Part shown: in pieces, positions 46,700-58,800 of the stretch
Layout: each line of letters opens with the position of its first letter
Numbering within the stretch: the stretch's first letter is position 1
Source of the DNA: Stomorhina lunata
Lineage: Eukaryota > Arthropoda > Insecta > Diptera > Rhiniidae
Reading direction: 5' to 3'
DNA length: 64,000 bases
NCBI GenBank assembly: GCA_933228675.1
Contig: OW121740.1
Location: 52,344,174-52,408,173, forward strand
Position numbers and translations under genes: made by a program
The notes under the pieces: model-generated
The model's database searches: none
Told to the model about the DNA's origin: nothing
What the model saw: only the letters and a program-made list of their open reading frames with translations

Positions 46700-47605
46700 A
46701 TTTTCTGTTTTATAGGATATTTCAAGTTATTATGTTGCCGTATTGTGCAATGTAACAAAAGTATTTATTTAAAACATCTACCTCATATGTCATTCTTGGA
46801 TATTTAAAACAACTTTAAATAAATTCAATATTTAACATTTGGATTTTTAGATTTTTGTTCATAATTTCTAAAAATTGTCCCACTGTTGGCTCAAGCTTAA
46901 GATAAGTACGAAAAATATTTCAAGTCATTTGTTTTATGGCATTATCGCCTTCTTAACAATAATTTTCTTTGAGAAAATTTCTAACATTTCTTCAGTTCAA
47001 ATTGTTTGTGTATTTAGTTCAATTGGATGATGAAATAGTGAAAATTAGTTTTCCACTTTGGCGCTTCTGTCTTTGCATTAATCTGTTTTATTTTAGTTGG
47101 AAAAGATGAATTGTTTGCTTCTCGGCTGGTTTTTTATATGATAAATGTCCATTTAATCAAAATAAAGATGTTAAAGATTTAGCTTTAAGTAGAATGTTTT
47201 GGAATAATTGTCATTATTTATGAAATTAAATTTTTAGTAATTTTTTCCCCATTTTCGGGAAAATCTTAGGTTATAAAAATTACCAACAAAATAATGAAAC
47301 TTTAAATAGGTCATAGATTGCTTAAGTTAATGTAATTTTCATAGAAAATTTTGTACCAGTCGAACAATAAAATTCGTTTTTTAATATAAATAGTGGTGTT
47401 CCCGTGCGATAACGAAACTACCCAAATCTTTCCGAAGTTACCCAAAACTCACCCAATTGCGTTCCCGTATCCCGTTTTGGTTTGAGTTTTTACTAAATAG
47501 ATAGGGACCTTCTATTAGATGTATCCGAATTTACTGGGATATTTCTAGTGTCACATCATCTGATTATGTCATTTAGAGAGAGGTTCCATAGTACCTACCA
47601 GAAAA
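46700..47605. other. Spacer, nothing recognised
   Basis: A+T-rich DNA between the satellite and the 450-bp duplication. No gene, RNA or repeat family was seen. Confidence 0.4.
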
Positions 47606-48506
47606 TCTATTAAAGTTCCAAAAACTAAAGAACAAAATCGAAAAAGTTTATGGATTTAGTGGAACGATTTATAAAAATTGCTGATATGAGCAAGTAAAAG
47701 GTCGATGTAATTATTACAGGTTCCAGATTGATTTCTCAATTTTCTTTTTTATGTAAACATTTGTATATATAAATGGCCTATATTAAAACATATTTAGGTC
47801 AAAGGCCGAGCATATTTTAGAATTCTAATTTCAATTTAATTAAAAACTTAACTAGGAGGCTTTCAACATTGATTAAGTGATGCCATATTTTCTATTTATT
47901 CGGCTATTCTTTCTCAATTTATTCCAGTAGTTCAAAGACGCACCAGCTCTCCGGTTTGTGTCTTTGCAAAACATTAAACGCATAGAAAACAAAATTCTTA
48001 AAACAATAAACTTTCATATATGTCAATTTCATGTAATTTTTGTATTATTCTATTTTCTATTAAAGTTCCAAAAACTAAAGAACAAAATCGAAAAAGTTTA
48101 TGGATTTAGTGGAACGATTTATAAAAATTGCTGATATGAGCAAGTAAAAGGTCGATGTAATTATTACAGGTTCCAGATTGATTTCTCAATTTTCTTTTTT
48201 ATGTAAACATTTGTATATATAAATGGCCTATATTAAAACATATTTAGGTCAAAGGCCGAGCATATTTTAGAATTCTAATTTCAATTTAATTAAAAACTTA
48301 ACTAGGAGGCTTTCAACATTGATTAAGTGATGCCATATTTTCTATTTATTCGGCTATTCTTTCTCAATTTATTCCAGTAGTTCAAAGACGCACCAGCTCT
48401 CCGGTTTGTGTCTTTGCAAAACATTAAACGCATAGAAAACAAAATTCTTAAAACAATAAACTTTCATATATGTCAATTTCATGTAATTTTTGTATTATTC
48501 TATTTT
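47606..48506. repeat. 450-bp tandem duplication
   Basis: 47606-48056 and 48056-48506 are, as far as I can read, identical, offset 450. Each copy carries a minus-strand LINE family 1 tail (47773-47826 and 48223-48276). The junction shares only a few bases (TCTA). Confidence 0.95.
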
Positions 48507-48594
48507 GGTTTGTGTCTTCACTTAAACAGCAAAAATGCTGTGACGTTGCCACACGTCATTCTAGTGTGGCAACAAAATTTAAAAGTTCAAAATT

Positions 48595-49090
48595 TTTATC
48601 GGAAATTGTTCAAAAATTTACTATTTTTATAGGAAATTCTTAAAAAATTCACTATTTTTATAAGAATTTTTTTAAAAATTTACTATTTTTATAGGAAATT
48701 TTTCAAAAATTTACTATTTTTATAGGAAATTTTTCAAAAATTTACTATTTTTATAGGAAATTTTTCAAAAATTTACTATTTTTATAGCAAATTTTTCAAA
48801 AATTTACCATTTTTATAGGAAATTTTTCAAAAATTTACTATTTTTATAAAAAAAATTTCAAAAATTTTCAAAAATTTACTATTTTTATAGGAAATTTTTC
48901 AAAAATTTACTATTTTTATAAGAAATTTTTAAAAAATTTACTATTTTTATAGGAAATTTTTAAAAAATTTCCTATTTTTATAGGAAATTTTTAAAAAATT
49001 TCCTATTTTTATAGGAAATTTTTCAAAATTTTCCTATTTATATAGGAAAATTTTCAAAAATTTATTCAAAAATTCACTATTTTTATAAGA
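48595..49090. repeat. Satellite array S4, diverged relatives of S3
   Basis: About 15 units close to 31 bp with ATTTACTATTTTTATAGG in place of the S3 version. More diverged than S3, with several length changes. Same family as S3, separated from it by 1.9 kb. Confidence 0.9.
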
Positions 49091-49284
49091 ACTTTCGCGG
49101 AACTCTTCGATTTGAAATCACAGGTACGGCAAAACGGTTAATGATACGGACCTCATTTTTTTGGTTTTTATTCTGCCATTTGTTTTTTTTTTGTGATTAT
49201 ACATTTGCTTATTATTTGTTATATTTTTTAAACAAAATTTCCAAAAAAAATTAAAAACTGATTTAAATAATTTTTTTAGCTGCA

Positions 49285-49575
49285 TATCCTTAGGCGAGTC
49301 GTGGGATCATTGCTATTAAAATTCGTTAAAATCATATATTTTTTCATCAAATACTGCTTATGGTAACCTGTTTCGGTGAAATTAGTCCAAAACGCACTAA
49401 ATGAGTCAAAACTCACTGAAACGCTTGTAAATCTAAAGATAATGAGAATTTTAAGTTTATTTTTGCAAACATAATTTTTGTAACAACCGTAATCAATTTG
49501 CCAAATTTCGAGACAATCGGTCAACATTTGACCCTAGCTTTTATATAACTCCAAATAATGGAAACAGCTTAAATA
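49285..49575 (-). mobile_element. DINE-1-like family B, partial copy
   Basis: Matches the corresponding part of 60380-60610 (shared words AAACGCTTGTAAATCTAAAG and AATCAATTTGCCAAATTTCG). Only the central part is present. Confidence 0.6.
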
Positions 49576-49739
49576 TATAAGTTTCTTACCATTTTAGTTT
49601 TTAGAGAATTTTTTTGCTGATGACTTTTTGGCCCAATATTAAAATTTGGATTCAATATTCTTTGTAGGTTAAAAGTTATAAGGTTTTTTGCTTTTCCTCA
49701 AAAAAAAACTAGAAGTGTAGCTACGCCCTTTTGCATTTT

Positions 49740-52335
49740 AGGCAACGATATAAAGAACTATAGTTAAAAGAAGACCGATTGTCACAAAATTTTTTACTGG
49801 ATTATATTTATATTTTTTCTGTTATTCTTGACTCCCAGTGGATCATAGGGCCTCAACCATCCTTTTATATCGAACTCTATTGCGAGATGTTAGGTTTTTA
49901 TATAAGAGCTATGGTCAAATTGGACCGATTCCTAAAAAATTGTATATACTGAAAATAGTTGCATAAAACTTCACTGATCTAAATTTAGTCGTCATAGCTA
50001 TTACAATTGTATTCAGTTTATCAGCAGTACCTGGTAGACCGAGCCTTGCTCGGAGCTTTCTGATAAGCATTTTGAGGAAAATTTTAAAGTTTTTATATAT
50101 TTTATATTATAAAGTGCTAAAATAAATTTAGAGGAAAGACATTGTAGAAATATTCAGTTAATTTTGAATTATTTGATTTATTTTGTCCGACCAACACATA
50201 GTTTGCATAGTTTACAGTTTAACTCATTTTGAATAATTTTGGAAATTATTCATATCAACAGAAACCTCTGTCGACTCATGCGCAACAACTTTGCTAAAGA
50301 TTATAGTCTGATCAAATGCACAGTTTACGATTTAATTCATTTTGAGTAGTTTTCTGTGGCGCCACCTGTCGGACTTTGCTTATTCCAATTCATAAACCTT
50401 CTTCGGCTTATCCGTAACAACTTTGCTGAAGATTATAGCATGATTAAATGTACAGCATACGATTAAATTGACTTTGAGTAAATTTCAGTAGCGCCACCTG
50501 TAGAAATTTCTTCATACCAACTAAGAAACCTTCGTCGGCTCATGTGCAACAACTTTGCTAAAGATTGTAGCATGATTAAATGTACAGATTACGATTAAAT
50601 TGACTTTGAGTAAGTTTCTGTAGCGCCACCTGTCGGAAATTATTCATACCAACTAAAAAGCCTTCGTCGGCTCATGCGCTACAACTTTGCTAAAGATCAT
50701 AGCATGATCAAATGTTCAGTTTACGATTTAATTAATTTTTAGTAATTTTCAGTGGCGCCATCTGTCGGAAATTAGTCTTATCAACTTTAAAACCTTCGCC
50801 AGCTTATCCGCAACATCTTCGCTAAAGAGCATAATACAATCAAATTCACAGTTTACTATTCTATAAAGAACATACATACAGACAAACATTCATTTGTTTA
50901 AAATAATACTAATTTTTTTCCCCTTTTTATTCCCTAATTTCTAAAAGTTCCATATGTATATTTGGTACTTTTTTGGTGCCAATTGAATTCGGTACATTTT
51001 TTTAAAACGCATTTAACATAATGTATAATGTTCCTATTCATATTACTTTGGAGATGTTAAGTTATCATTTTATCCCTTTTTTACCCATTTTGGCTCCAAA
51101 ATCAAAAAAGTACCAAATACGTGTTTCATGTTTTTTTTACATCTATTGATTGCAGTACCAAGTTTCTTTCTATATTCTTTAGTTTAAGATATAAGAGTGG
51201 GTTAAAAAGGTGCCAAAAAAACTATTTTCACCCTTTTTTACCTCCTATCGGACATAGTTTCAAAAAAGTACCAAACACCTGTCCGCTTATTTTCAAAGCT
51301 ATTTAAAACGTAATTTTAATTTTGTTTCTATACCTATTACTTTAGGAGACATAGCGTTTTCGATTTTTTCCCCTTTTTACCCGTTTTTACCCTCTTAGAG
51401 GTAAAAGTTCCAAAAGTCCCTTCTTCTTCGACCTATACATCAAAAAAGATACCCACTGTCCAAATTTTATCAAAATCGTTAGAGCCGTTTTCGAGATAGC
51501 CATTATATATATATATATATACAATTGTTGCTCGTTTAAGAATATAAGATTAACGTGATTCCCGGGGCGGGGTTATATGGAAGCTCTAACTAAATGTGAA
51601 CCGATTTCTCCCATTTTTAATACACAAGTTTTTCAAGATACCAAAAATACTTTTGTAAAATTTTGTCCCTCTAGTTCTTTTCGTTAAGGCGCTATTGCGC
51701 TTTTATTTGACGGACAGACGAACATAAACCCCCTTTTCTTGTTGTATTTTTGTTTTGTCGTAAGTTTTTTATATGGGAGCTATGGTCAAATGGTGACCAA
51801 TTGTGGCAGAATTTTGCACACTGGCTACCATTGGTATAAGACTTCCTTGTACTATATTTAGTGGCCATAGCTAATACAGTTTATCATTTATTTGCATTTA
51901 AGTATATTTTGGGCGCAATGTAGGCTGTTTATGGTTAAATGTGAACAGATTTCGATGAAATTTTATACGCCGAATAACGATGATATGAAAATTGTATCTT
52001 CATATCTGTTATGTATTGTCATTTATTAGCAAATAAGGCACTGGCCTTTGCGAGGTTATACGGGAGCTATGGTCAAATGTAAACAGATTTCGCCCAATTT
52101 CAATACTAAAATTTTCCAAGAAATTAAGACTATTTTTGTCAATTTTCAGTGACCTAGCTCCTTTCATTCAGGCCTTTCATGATGACAACAGACAGACGAA
52201 TATCACTCAATCGTCTTAGAATTTCATAAGAATTCAGAATACACTTCAATTATGGTTTTTGAGCTAAAATTAAGGAAATTACAAATGGAGTGACAATCTC
52301 GATATACCCCCATTATTTTGGATGGTGGGTATAAA
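49740..52335 (+). mobile_element. Repeat family C, split by Helitron-like copy 2
   Basis: 49740-50026 and 51550-52335 are one repeat interrupted by H1 copy 2. The uninterrupted homologue is at 55540-56715. Marker words are TATGGGAGCTATGGTCAAAT, GATTCCCGGGGCGGGG, GACGGACAGACG and the terminal GGTGGGTATA. The style resembles DINE/Helentron-type repeats of flies. Non-coding. Confidence 0.65.
50027..51549 (-). mobile_element. Helitron-like element H1, copy 2, with empty-site proof
   Basis: Same structure as the 11.3-kb copy. It lies between A50026 and T51550. At 55946/55947 the host repeat reads straight through (TATCAGCA then TTAATGCGATTCCC), so the insertion adds no duplicated base. The hairpin CCGAGC-AAG-GCTCGG is intact. 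Confidence 0.85.
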
Positions 52336-52638
52336 AAAAAACTAATAATTCAAAACCCATCTAAGGTTTTTCTTCTACTATCACAAACTTTCAGATTTTG
52401 GGGAACTCAATTGGTTCAAGATTTTATTGCTGCACTGTGATATCGAAAGAATTACACTTACATTTAAAAAAAAAAAAACTTACTGGGAGCTAGGATCAAA
52501 TGTTATCATTATAGATTATTCCATGTAATGTTTTCTTATATTTGGAATTAGTTATCAGTTACTTGGTCTTTCTTAAAATAAAGAAAAAGCCATTTAGTTT
52601 TAATCCAAAATTCATAGTGACTAGAAGCATAAATAAAA
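52336..52638. promoter_or_regulatory. Upstream region of the FREP gene
   Basis: TTATCAGTTACT at about 52552 contains an initiator-like TCAGT, with TTATATTT about 20 bases upstream, closer than usual. If used, the 5' leader would be about 80 nt. Weak evidence; no other gene lies in the stretch. Confidence 0.25.
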
Positions 52639-52835
52639 ATGAAAGAATTAATAACAATCAAATATTTTTTAATACTCATTTTAACAATAAATGCGATCAA
52701 CGCGACAAAGATATCAAGTAGAAATTCTAAAGATTTTTGTGATATAATCGAAATCGTGGGTGAAAAAGAAGATTTACTAAAAGTCTTTCGGTTTTTTGCT
52801 GAAATGAAAAGGGCTCTTAACAATTTAAAAGAAGA
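52639..52835 (+). CDS. FREP exon 1 (signal peptide)
   Basis: ATG at 52639, hydrophobic core, likely cleavage after INA, then KEE-rich sequence. Donor GTAAGT after GAAGA, phase 2. Without splicing the frame stops at once. Confidence 0.75.
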
Positions 52836-55800
52836 GTAAGTTGTTATGCTATAATCGGCTATGGCAATTTTGATAGTTCAAGAAACCTTGTTCTCAAATC
52901 GAAGAATAAATAAAAAAATTGGGTCTTCCAAAATTTAAGGAATATAATCGAAAGGGTTTTAAATCAATTATATTGTTTCGAAAGTTAAAAGATTATGGCG
53001 ATTACTTAAATAATGATATTGGATATTAAAAATTAATCAACTCAAAATTCTGACCTTAAACCCTGGGGAAGAATGCGTTACATTTTTCCAATATTAAAAC
53101 AAGTAGGAAAGTGCTATAGTCGGTCAAGCCGTTATTTTTTTTGTTATTTTTTCTGTATAAAGACAAATATTTGCTAAATTTTGGCATCATACAAACATTT
53201 TCTCAAAACTTTTGTATTTAAGCTGCTTCCGACATTTGGACTTATATGAGAGCTAGGGTCAAATGTGGACCGATTATCTCGAAATTTGGAAAATTGATTA
53301 CAGTTGTTACAAAAATTATGTATGTTAAAAATAAACTTAAAATTCCCATTATCTTCAGATTTATGAGCTTTTTAGTGATTTTTGTCTCATTTAGTGCGTT
53401 TTAAAAGAAAAGTTTGTATGGGAGCTATGGTCAAATGTGGACCGATTTTAACGAAATTTAGTACAGTGATTTTAGTTGACATAAGCAGTATTTTATTTAA
53501 ATTTCATGAAAAAAATTGATATTTGTGGCCAATATATCTATTCCGGGAAGTGGGACCTATGGGAGGTACCATAAATAATTTACCGATTTTGACGAATTTC
53601 AATAGCCATGGTCCCATTATCAAGAAAACTATCTGTGCCAAATTTCATCAAATTATCTTTAGAATTGCGACCTGTAGTTTGATTACAAGGTTTACATGGG
53701 GTCCAGCCAGCCAGCCAGACGGACGCACGGACGGACGGACGGACATCGCTAAATCGACTCAGAAAGTGATTCTAAGCCTATTGGTATACTAAAAGGTGGG
53801 TCTAAGACAAATATTTCCATGCGTTACATACATCAGCACAAACTTATAATACCCTTTCCACCTATGGTGGTGAAGGGTATAACAAGTAAGGGTGTTATAT
53901 TCTGAAGTGCCGAATCTTATATACCCACCATCAAGTTGTGTTAAATTTAGAAAAATGTCTCATATATCTACGAGGGTGGAGCTAATTCAAAATGTGGACC
54001 AAATTCGAAAAAAGTTGTTATGATAGTTGGTATTGTTTGTAAAATATTTGGACTAAATTCGGTTGCAGGAGCTTTTAGTTCAACATTTAAAAGTATGTAA
54101 GTGATTTCCCTAGTATTTACTTTGAACAAAATTCGGTATCGTAACCTGGTATGGTTTTACATTAATAAGTTGTTGAATGCGTTTCGTTTAGCTTCCCAGT
54201 AAAACTTTTCATTACCAAATAATGAGTTAAACAGTTAAACTATTGAACACGAACTACTTACTCATTCGCTGTTTAAGTCATTACATTAACATGGGGATGT
54301 CATTGGAGGCAAGTACTTACCACTTGCAGAAAAGTAATGACTTGGGTAAGCAATTTGAAAGCAACAACAACAACAGCAACAACTTTTTTGTTGTTGTTTT
54401 ATTAAAAATATATATTTTTAAACGAAATACAAAATTTTTTTTATGATCCCATGGGGGATCGAACCCAGACCCTCCGACTGCTAGGCAGAGACTCTTCCAC
54501 TGAGCTACTTCATATGTTGAAAACTTAGCAGCTTATAATTGATATAAACAATTTTTATTTTTATTTTTACATCCAAAATCATGTGAAAATAACTTTGTTT
54601 TTCCCTGCTTTTTTTTGCTTTGTTGTAATTTTTGGAAAAATATTTTTATACGATTTTTTGTAATTATTTTAAAACTTTTTTAAAATTATTTTAAAACTTA
54701 AACAATTTAAATCTTCTTTTTTGTATAAGTTTTTACATAAGATTGACTCTTACTTACTTAAATGTTACAACCTGTTAAGGTCAAAGTCCGAGCATATTTT
54801 AGAATTCCATGGATTTCGATCTTGTGCGAATATTCTCCAATTTTATAGGCCAAGCTTTGAAAAATGTTCCTCTACTTGGTCTTTCTATCGAAGTTTCGGA
54901 CATCCTCCTCTAACATTAGGTAGTGGGACATTTCAATTCAAATTTTATCCTCTTCATTGTATTTTTTTTCAAGAGAGGGTTACTAGCCCGTAATCCTAAC
55001 ACATTTTTATCGATCTTATGGGACAACTCTCGAAACATGTTAACTCACAATATTATTGGGTGTTAATCTCCCCGGGTGATACCATGAGGAGGTGTGTGTC
55101 CACAGTTGAGATGAAGGATGACCCAGATAAGTTGGGCTTACCAAGTTAAGACCAATTAGAATCGTGTTTGGTATTCAACATCCCCTACATAATTAAAATT
55201 GACTCATGATGGTATTTTTTCATTTACGTGAGTTAGTTTTACAATTTTTTTTTACAGAAGATAATATTTAAGTTCTTAAAATTCAAAAATCATTTAAAAA
55301 GACTCTTTTAATAAAAAAAACTAAACAAAATTCTTGCCCTTGGTGGGATTTGAACCGGGGCCATTCAGTTTAAATTACCATCTTAATTACAAATAAGTAC
55401 TTCTGTAATAACTTATTATTTATTCGGGTGGTATGTTGTAGTCGTTACAAGGTAACCAGTTATCAGAGTACTTGCCATTACCAAAGTTTTGCTGGGTTAA
55501 TATTTAGTTAGGATAAACATGCTGATAGTAATACGACAGGTCCATATATTTTGTTAGGAGTTCCTAATGCATCTATCGTATATAGAGTCTGGACATTGGT
55601 ACAATCTTAATATGAAGATTGTACCTCCGAATTGTAAATATAAAAAGGGGATTTTATATACATAAGAATTATAGCCAAATGTTGACCAATTGAAACAAAA
55701 TTTTACAATTGTAGAGCTTATTCTTGCAAAATTTAATGGCCATAGCTATCATAGTTTCTAATTTAATAGCTTTTAACTGGCCTTTGCTAAAATTTTTGGT

Positions 55801-58800
55801 TTCCGTGAGTGTTTTTTATATGAAAGCTATAGTCAAACATGGACCGATTGCTATAAAATTTGACATACTAATCAATAGTTGCATAAAACTTCCCTATTTT
55901 AAATTAAGTCGTCATAGCTATTACAATTGTATTCAATTTATCAGCATTAATGCGATTCCCGGGGCGGGGTTACATGGGAGCTATAATTAAATGTGAACCG
56001 ATTGGGCCCATTTTCAGTACACAATTTTTTCAAGGTGTAGAAAATACTTTTGTAAAATGTTGTACCTCTAGCTCTTTTAGTTAAGGTGATATCGCGCTTT
56101 AATCTGACGGACAGACGGACATAAACTTTTTCTTTTTGTATTTTTGTGTTTCCGTAAGTTTTTATATGGGAGCTATGGTCAAATGTTGGCCGATTGTAAC
56201 AAAATTTTGCACACTAGCTGGCATTGACATAAGACTTTCTTGTGCCAAAGTTAATGGCCAAAACTATTACAGTTTATCATTTATTGGTAATTAAGTGTAT
56301 TTTAAGTGAAATTAAGGCTGTTTCCGCAAATTGTTTGTATGGGAGCTATGGTTAAATGTAAACCGATTTCGGTGAGTTTTTATATACTGCTTATGCTTAT
56401 GTAAAACTTCTATATAACAAATTTTATCATCATAGCTGCTATAATTTGTCGTTTATTAGTAAATAAGCGATTAGCCTAGACGAGGTTATACGGAAGCTAT
56501 GGCCATATGTGAACCGATTTTGCCCAATATCAATACCAACATTTTTCCAGAAATGAAGAATATCTTTGTCAAGTTTCATTGAACCAGCTCCTTTCGTTAA
56601 GGCGTTATCGTGCTTTCAATAGACAGACGGACAGACTGGCGAACATCGCTTAGTCGTCTTAGAATATATCCCCTTTTTCTTTGATGATGGGTATACAAAA
56701 ACTAAGTAAATTTGATAATCCCCGCCCCTGGAATCACGTTTTTTCTTTATTCTAAAGTATTAATGAAGTTATTGACAATCAAAGTCAAAAATCAGTTATT
56801 TTTGCAAATTTTGGGAGGGTCATGGGCACAATCTTCCCTTATTGATATTATTGAGCTCAAATTTTTACAGGACTTTTTTTAAGCAATTCAAAAGAATCTG
56901 GGGGTTGGTCATAAAGAAATCCAACTTTGAAAAATAACTGGTACCCTAAAAATTTTCTAAATTCCGGTTCCGGTTCCGGTTTTTTAATTATCTCCAATTA
57001 TTTCGAGGAGGGACAGAATTTCCCCCTGTTCTGTGACAAAAAACAAGAAGTTTTTAGAATTTTAACAAATATTTTTTTGAAATTTTCTAAATTTTAACTT
57101 AAAATAATTATGAATGAACTAATTTAAATAGTAAAATAAAGTTCGAGTAATTAATTATCAAAAATTTGAAAAACACTTTCAGCTATGAAGTTTGCCAAAA
57201 GGACTTGAATGAAATAAAAAGGACTTTAAAATCAAAGTAAGTAGTTTATTTTGAATTTTTTAAATTCTTTAAACAACTACCGATTTTTTTGATATTTTCC
57301 AGCAATCGCTCAAATGAAGATAATTTCACTGAAATTAAGGCCACATTGAACGAATTAAAAATATTTATCATTGAAAATAAGAGCGAAAAGCCGATAAGGT
57401 AAGTTTTGTTAAAATTTTGAGTAAAAGTAAAGAATTTAAAAAAAATGTTTCTAAAAATACTTTGACAAAAAATAATACCTGGAATGTGAAAACGTTCGTG
57501 GCTGAAGGACCATTTTTGAATGCATACCCTTTAATTTTTATATCCACCATCAAAAAGAATGGGGGGTATATTGATATTGTCATTACGTTTATAATTTCCT
57601 TAGTACCTGGTTGACCGAGCCTTGCTCGGGGCTTTATGATAAGCATTTTGAGGCAAATTTTAAAGTTTTTATATATTTTATATTATAAAGTGCTAAAATA
57701 AATTTAGAGGAAAGACATTGTAGAAATGTTCAGTTAATTTTGAATTATTTGATTTATTTTGTCCGACCAACACATAGTTTGCATAGTTTACAGTTTAACT
57801 CATTTTGAATAATTTTGGAAATTATTCATATCAACAGAAACCTCTGTCGACTCATGCGCAACAACTTTGCTAAAGATTATAGTCTGATCAAATGCACAGT
57901 TTACGATTTAATTCATTTTGAGTAGTTTTCAGTGGCGCCGCCTGAAGTCGTTCATACCACTAAGACACCTTCATCTGCTTATGCGTAACAACTTTGCTTA
58001 TGATCATAACATGATCAAATGCACAGTTTATGATTTAATTCACTTATAGTCTGATCAAATGCACAGTTTACGATTTAATTCATTTTGAGTAATTTTCAGT
58101 AGCGCCACCTGTCGGACTTTGGTCATTCCAATTAATTAACCTTCGTCGGATTATCCGCAATAACTTTGCTAAAAATTATAGCATGATTAAATGTACAGTT
58201 TACGATTAAATTGACTTTAAGTAAATTTCAGTGGCGCCACCTGTTGAAATTTCTTCATACCAACTAAGAAACCTTCGTCGGCTCATGTGCAACAACACTG
58301 CTAAAGATTATAGCATGATTATATGTACAGCTTACGATTAAATTGACTTTGAGTAATTTTCAGTAGCGCCACCTGTCGGAAATTATTCACACCAATTAAA
58401 AAGCATTCGCCGGCTCATGCGCTACAACTTTGCAAAAGATCATAGTATGATCAAATGTACAGTTTACGATTTAATTAATTTTTAGTAATTTTCAGTGGCG
58501 CCACCTGTCGGAAATTCGGTTTACCAACTTAAAAACCTCCGCCGGCTTATCCGCAACATCTTTGCTAAAGAGCATAACATGATCAAATTCACAGTTTACT
58601 ATTCTATAAAGAACATAAATACAGACAAACATTCATTTGTTTTAAAGTTATAACATTACTAATTTTTTCCCCTTTTTATCCGCTAATTTCAAAAAGTTCC
58701 ATATGCATAATTGGTACTTCTTTGGTACCAATTGAATTCGGTACATTTTATTAGAAAGCAGTTAACATAATTTTCCTATTCATATTACTTTTGTAGATGT

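Noticed and set aside
51121..51306. 61-codon frame, also near 58864 and 60635
   Set aside because: The same frame appears in several H1 copies because the DNA is repeated, with no recognisable protein and varied breaks.
54243..54446. 67-codon frame
   Set aside because: It lies inside T1; the equivalent frame in the other copy (minus strand, 17022-16768) has diverged and includes tRNA-like DNA, so it is not a conserved protein.
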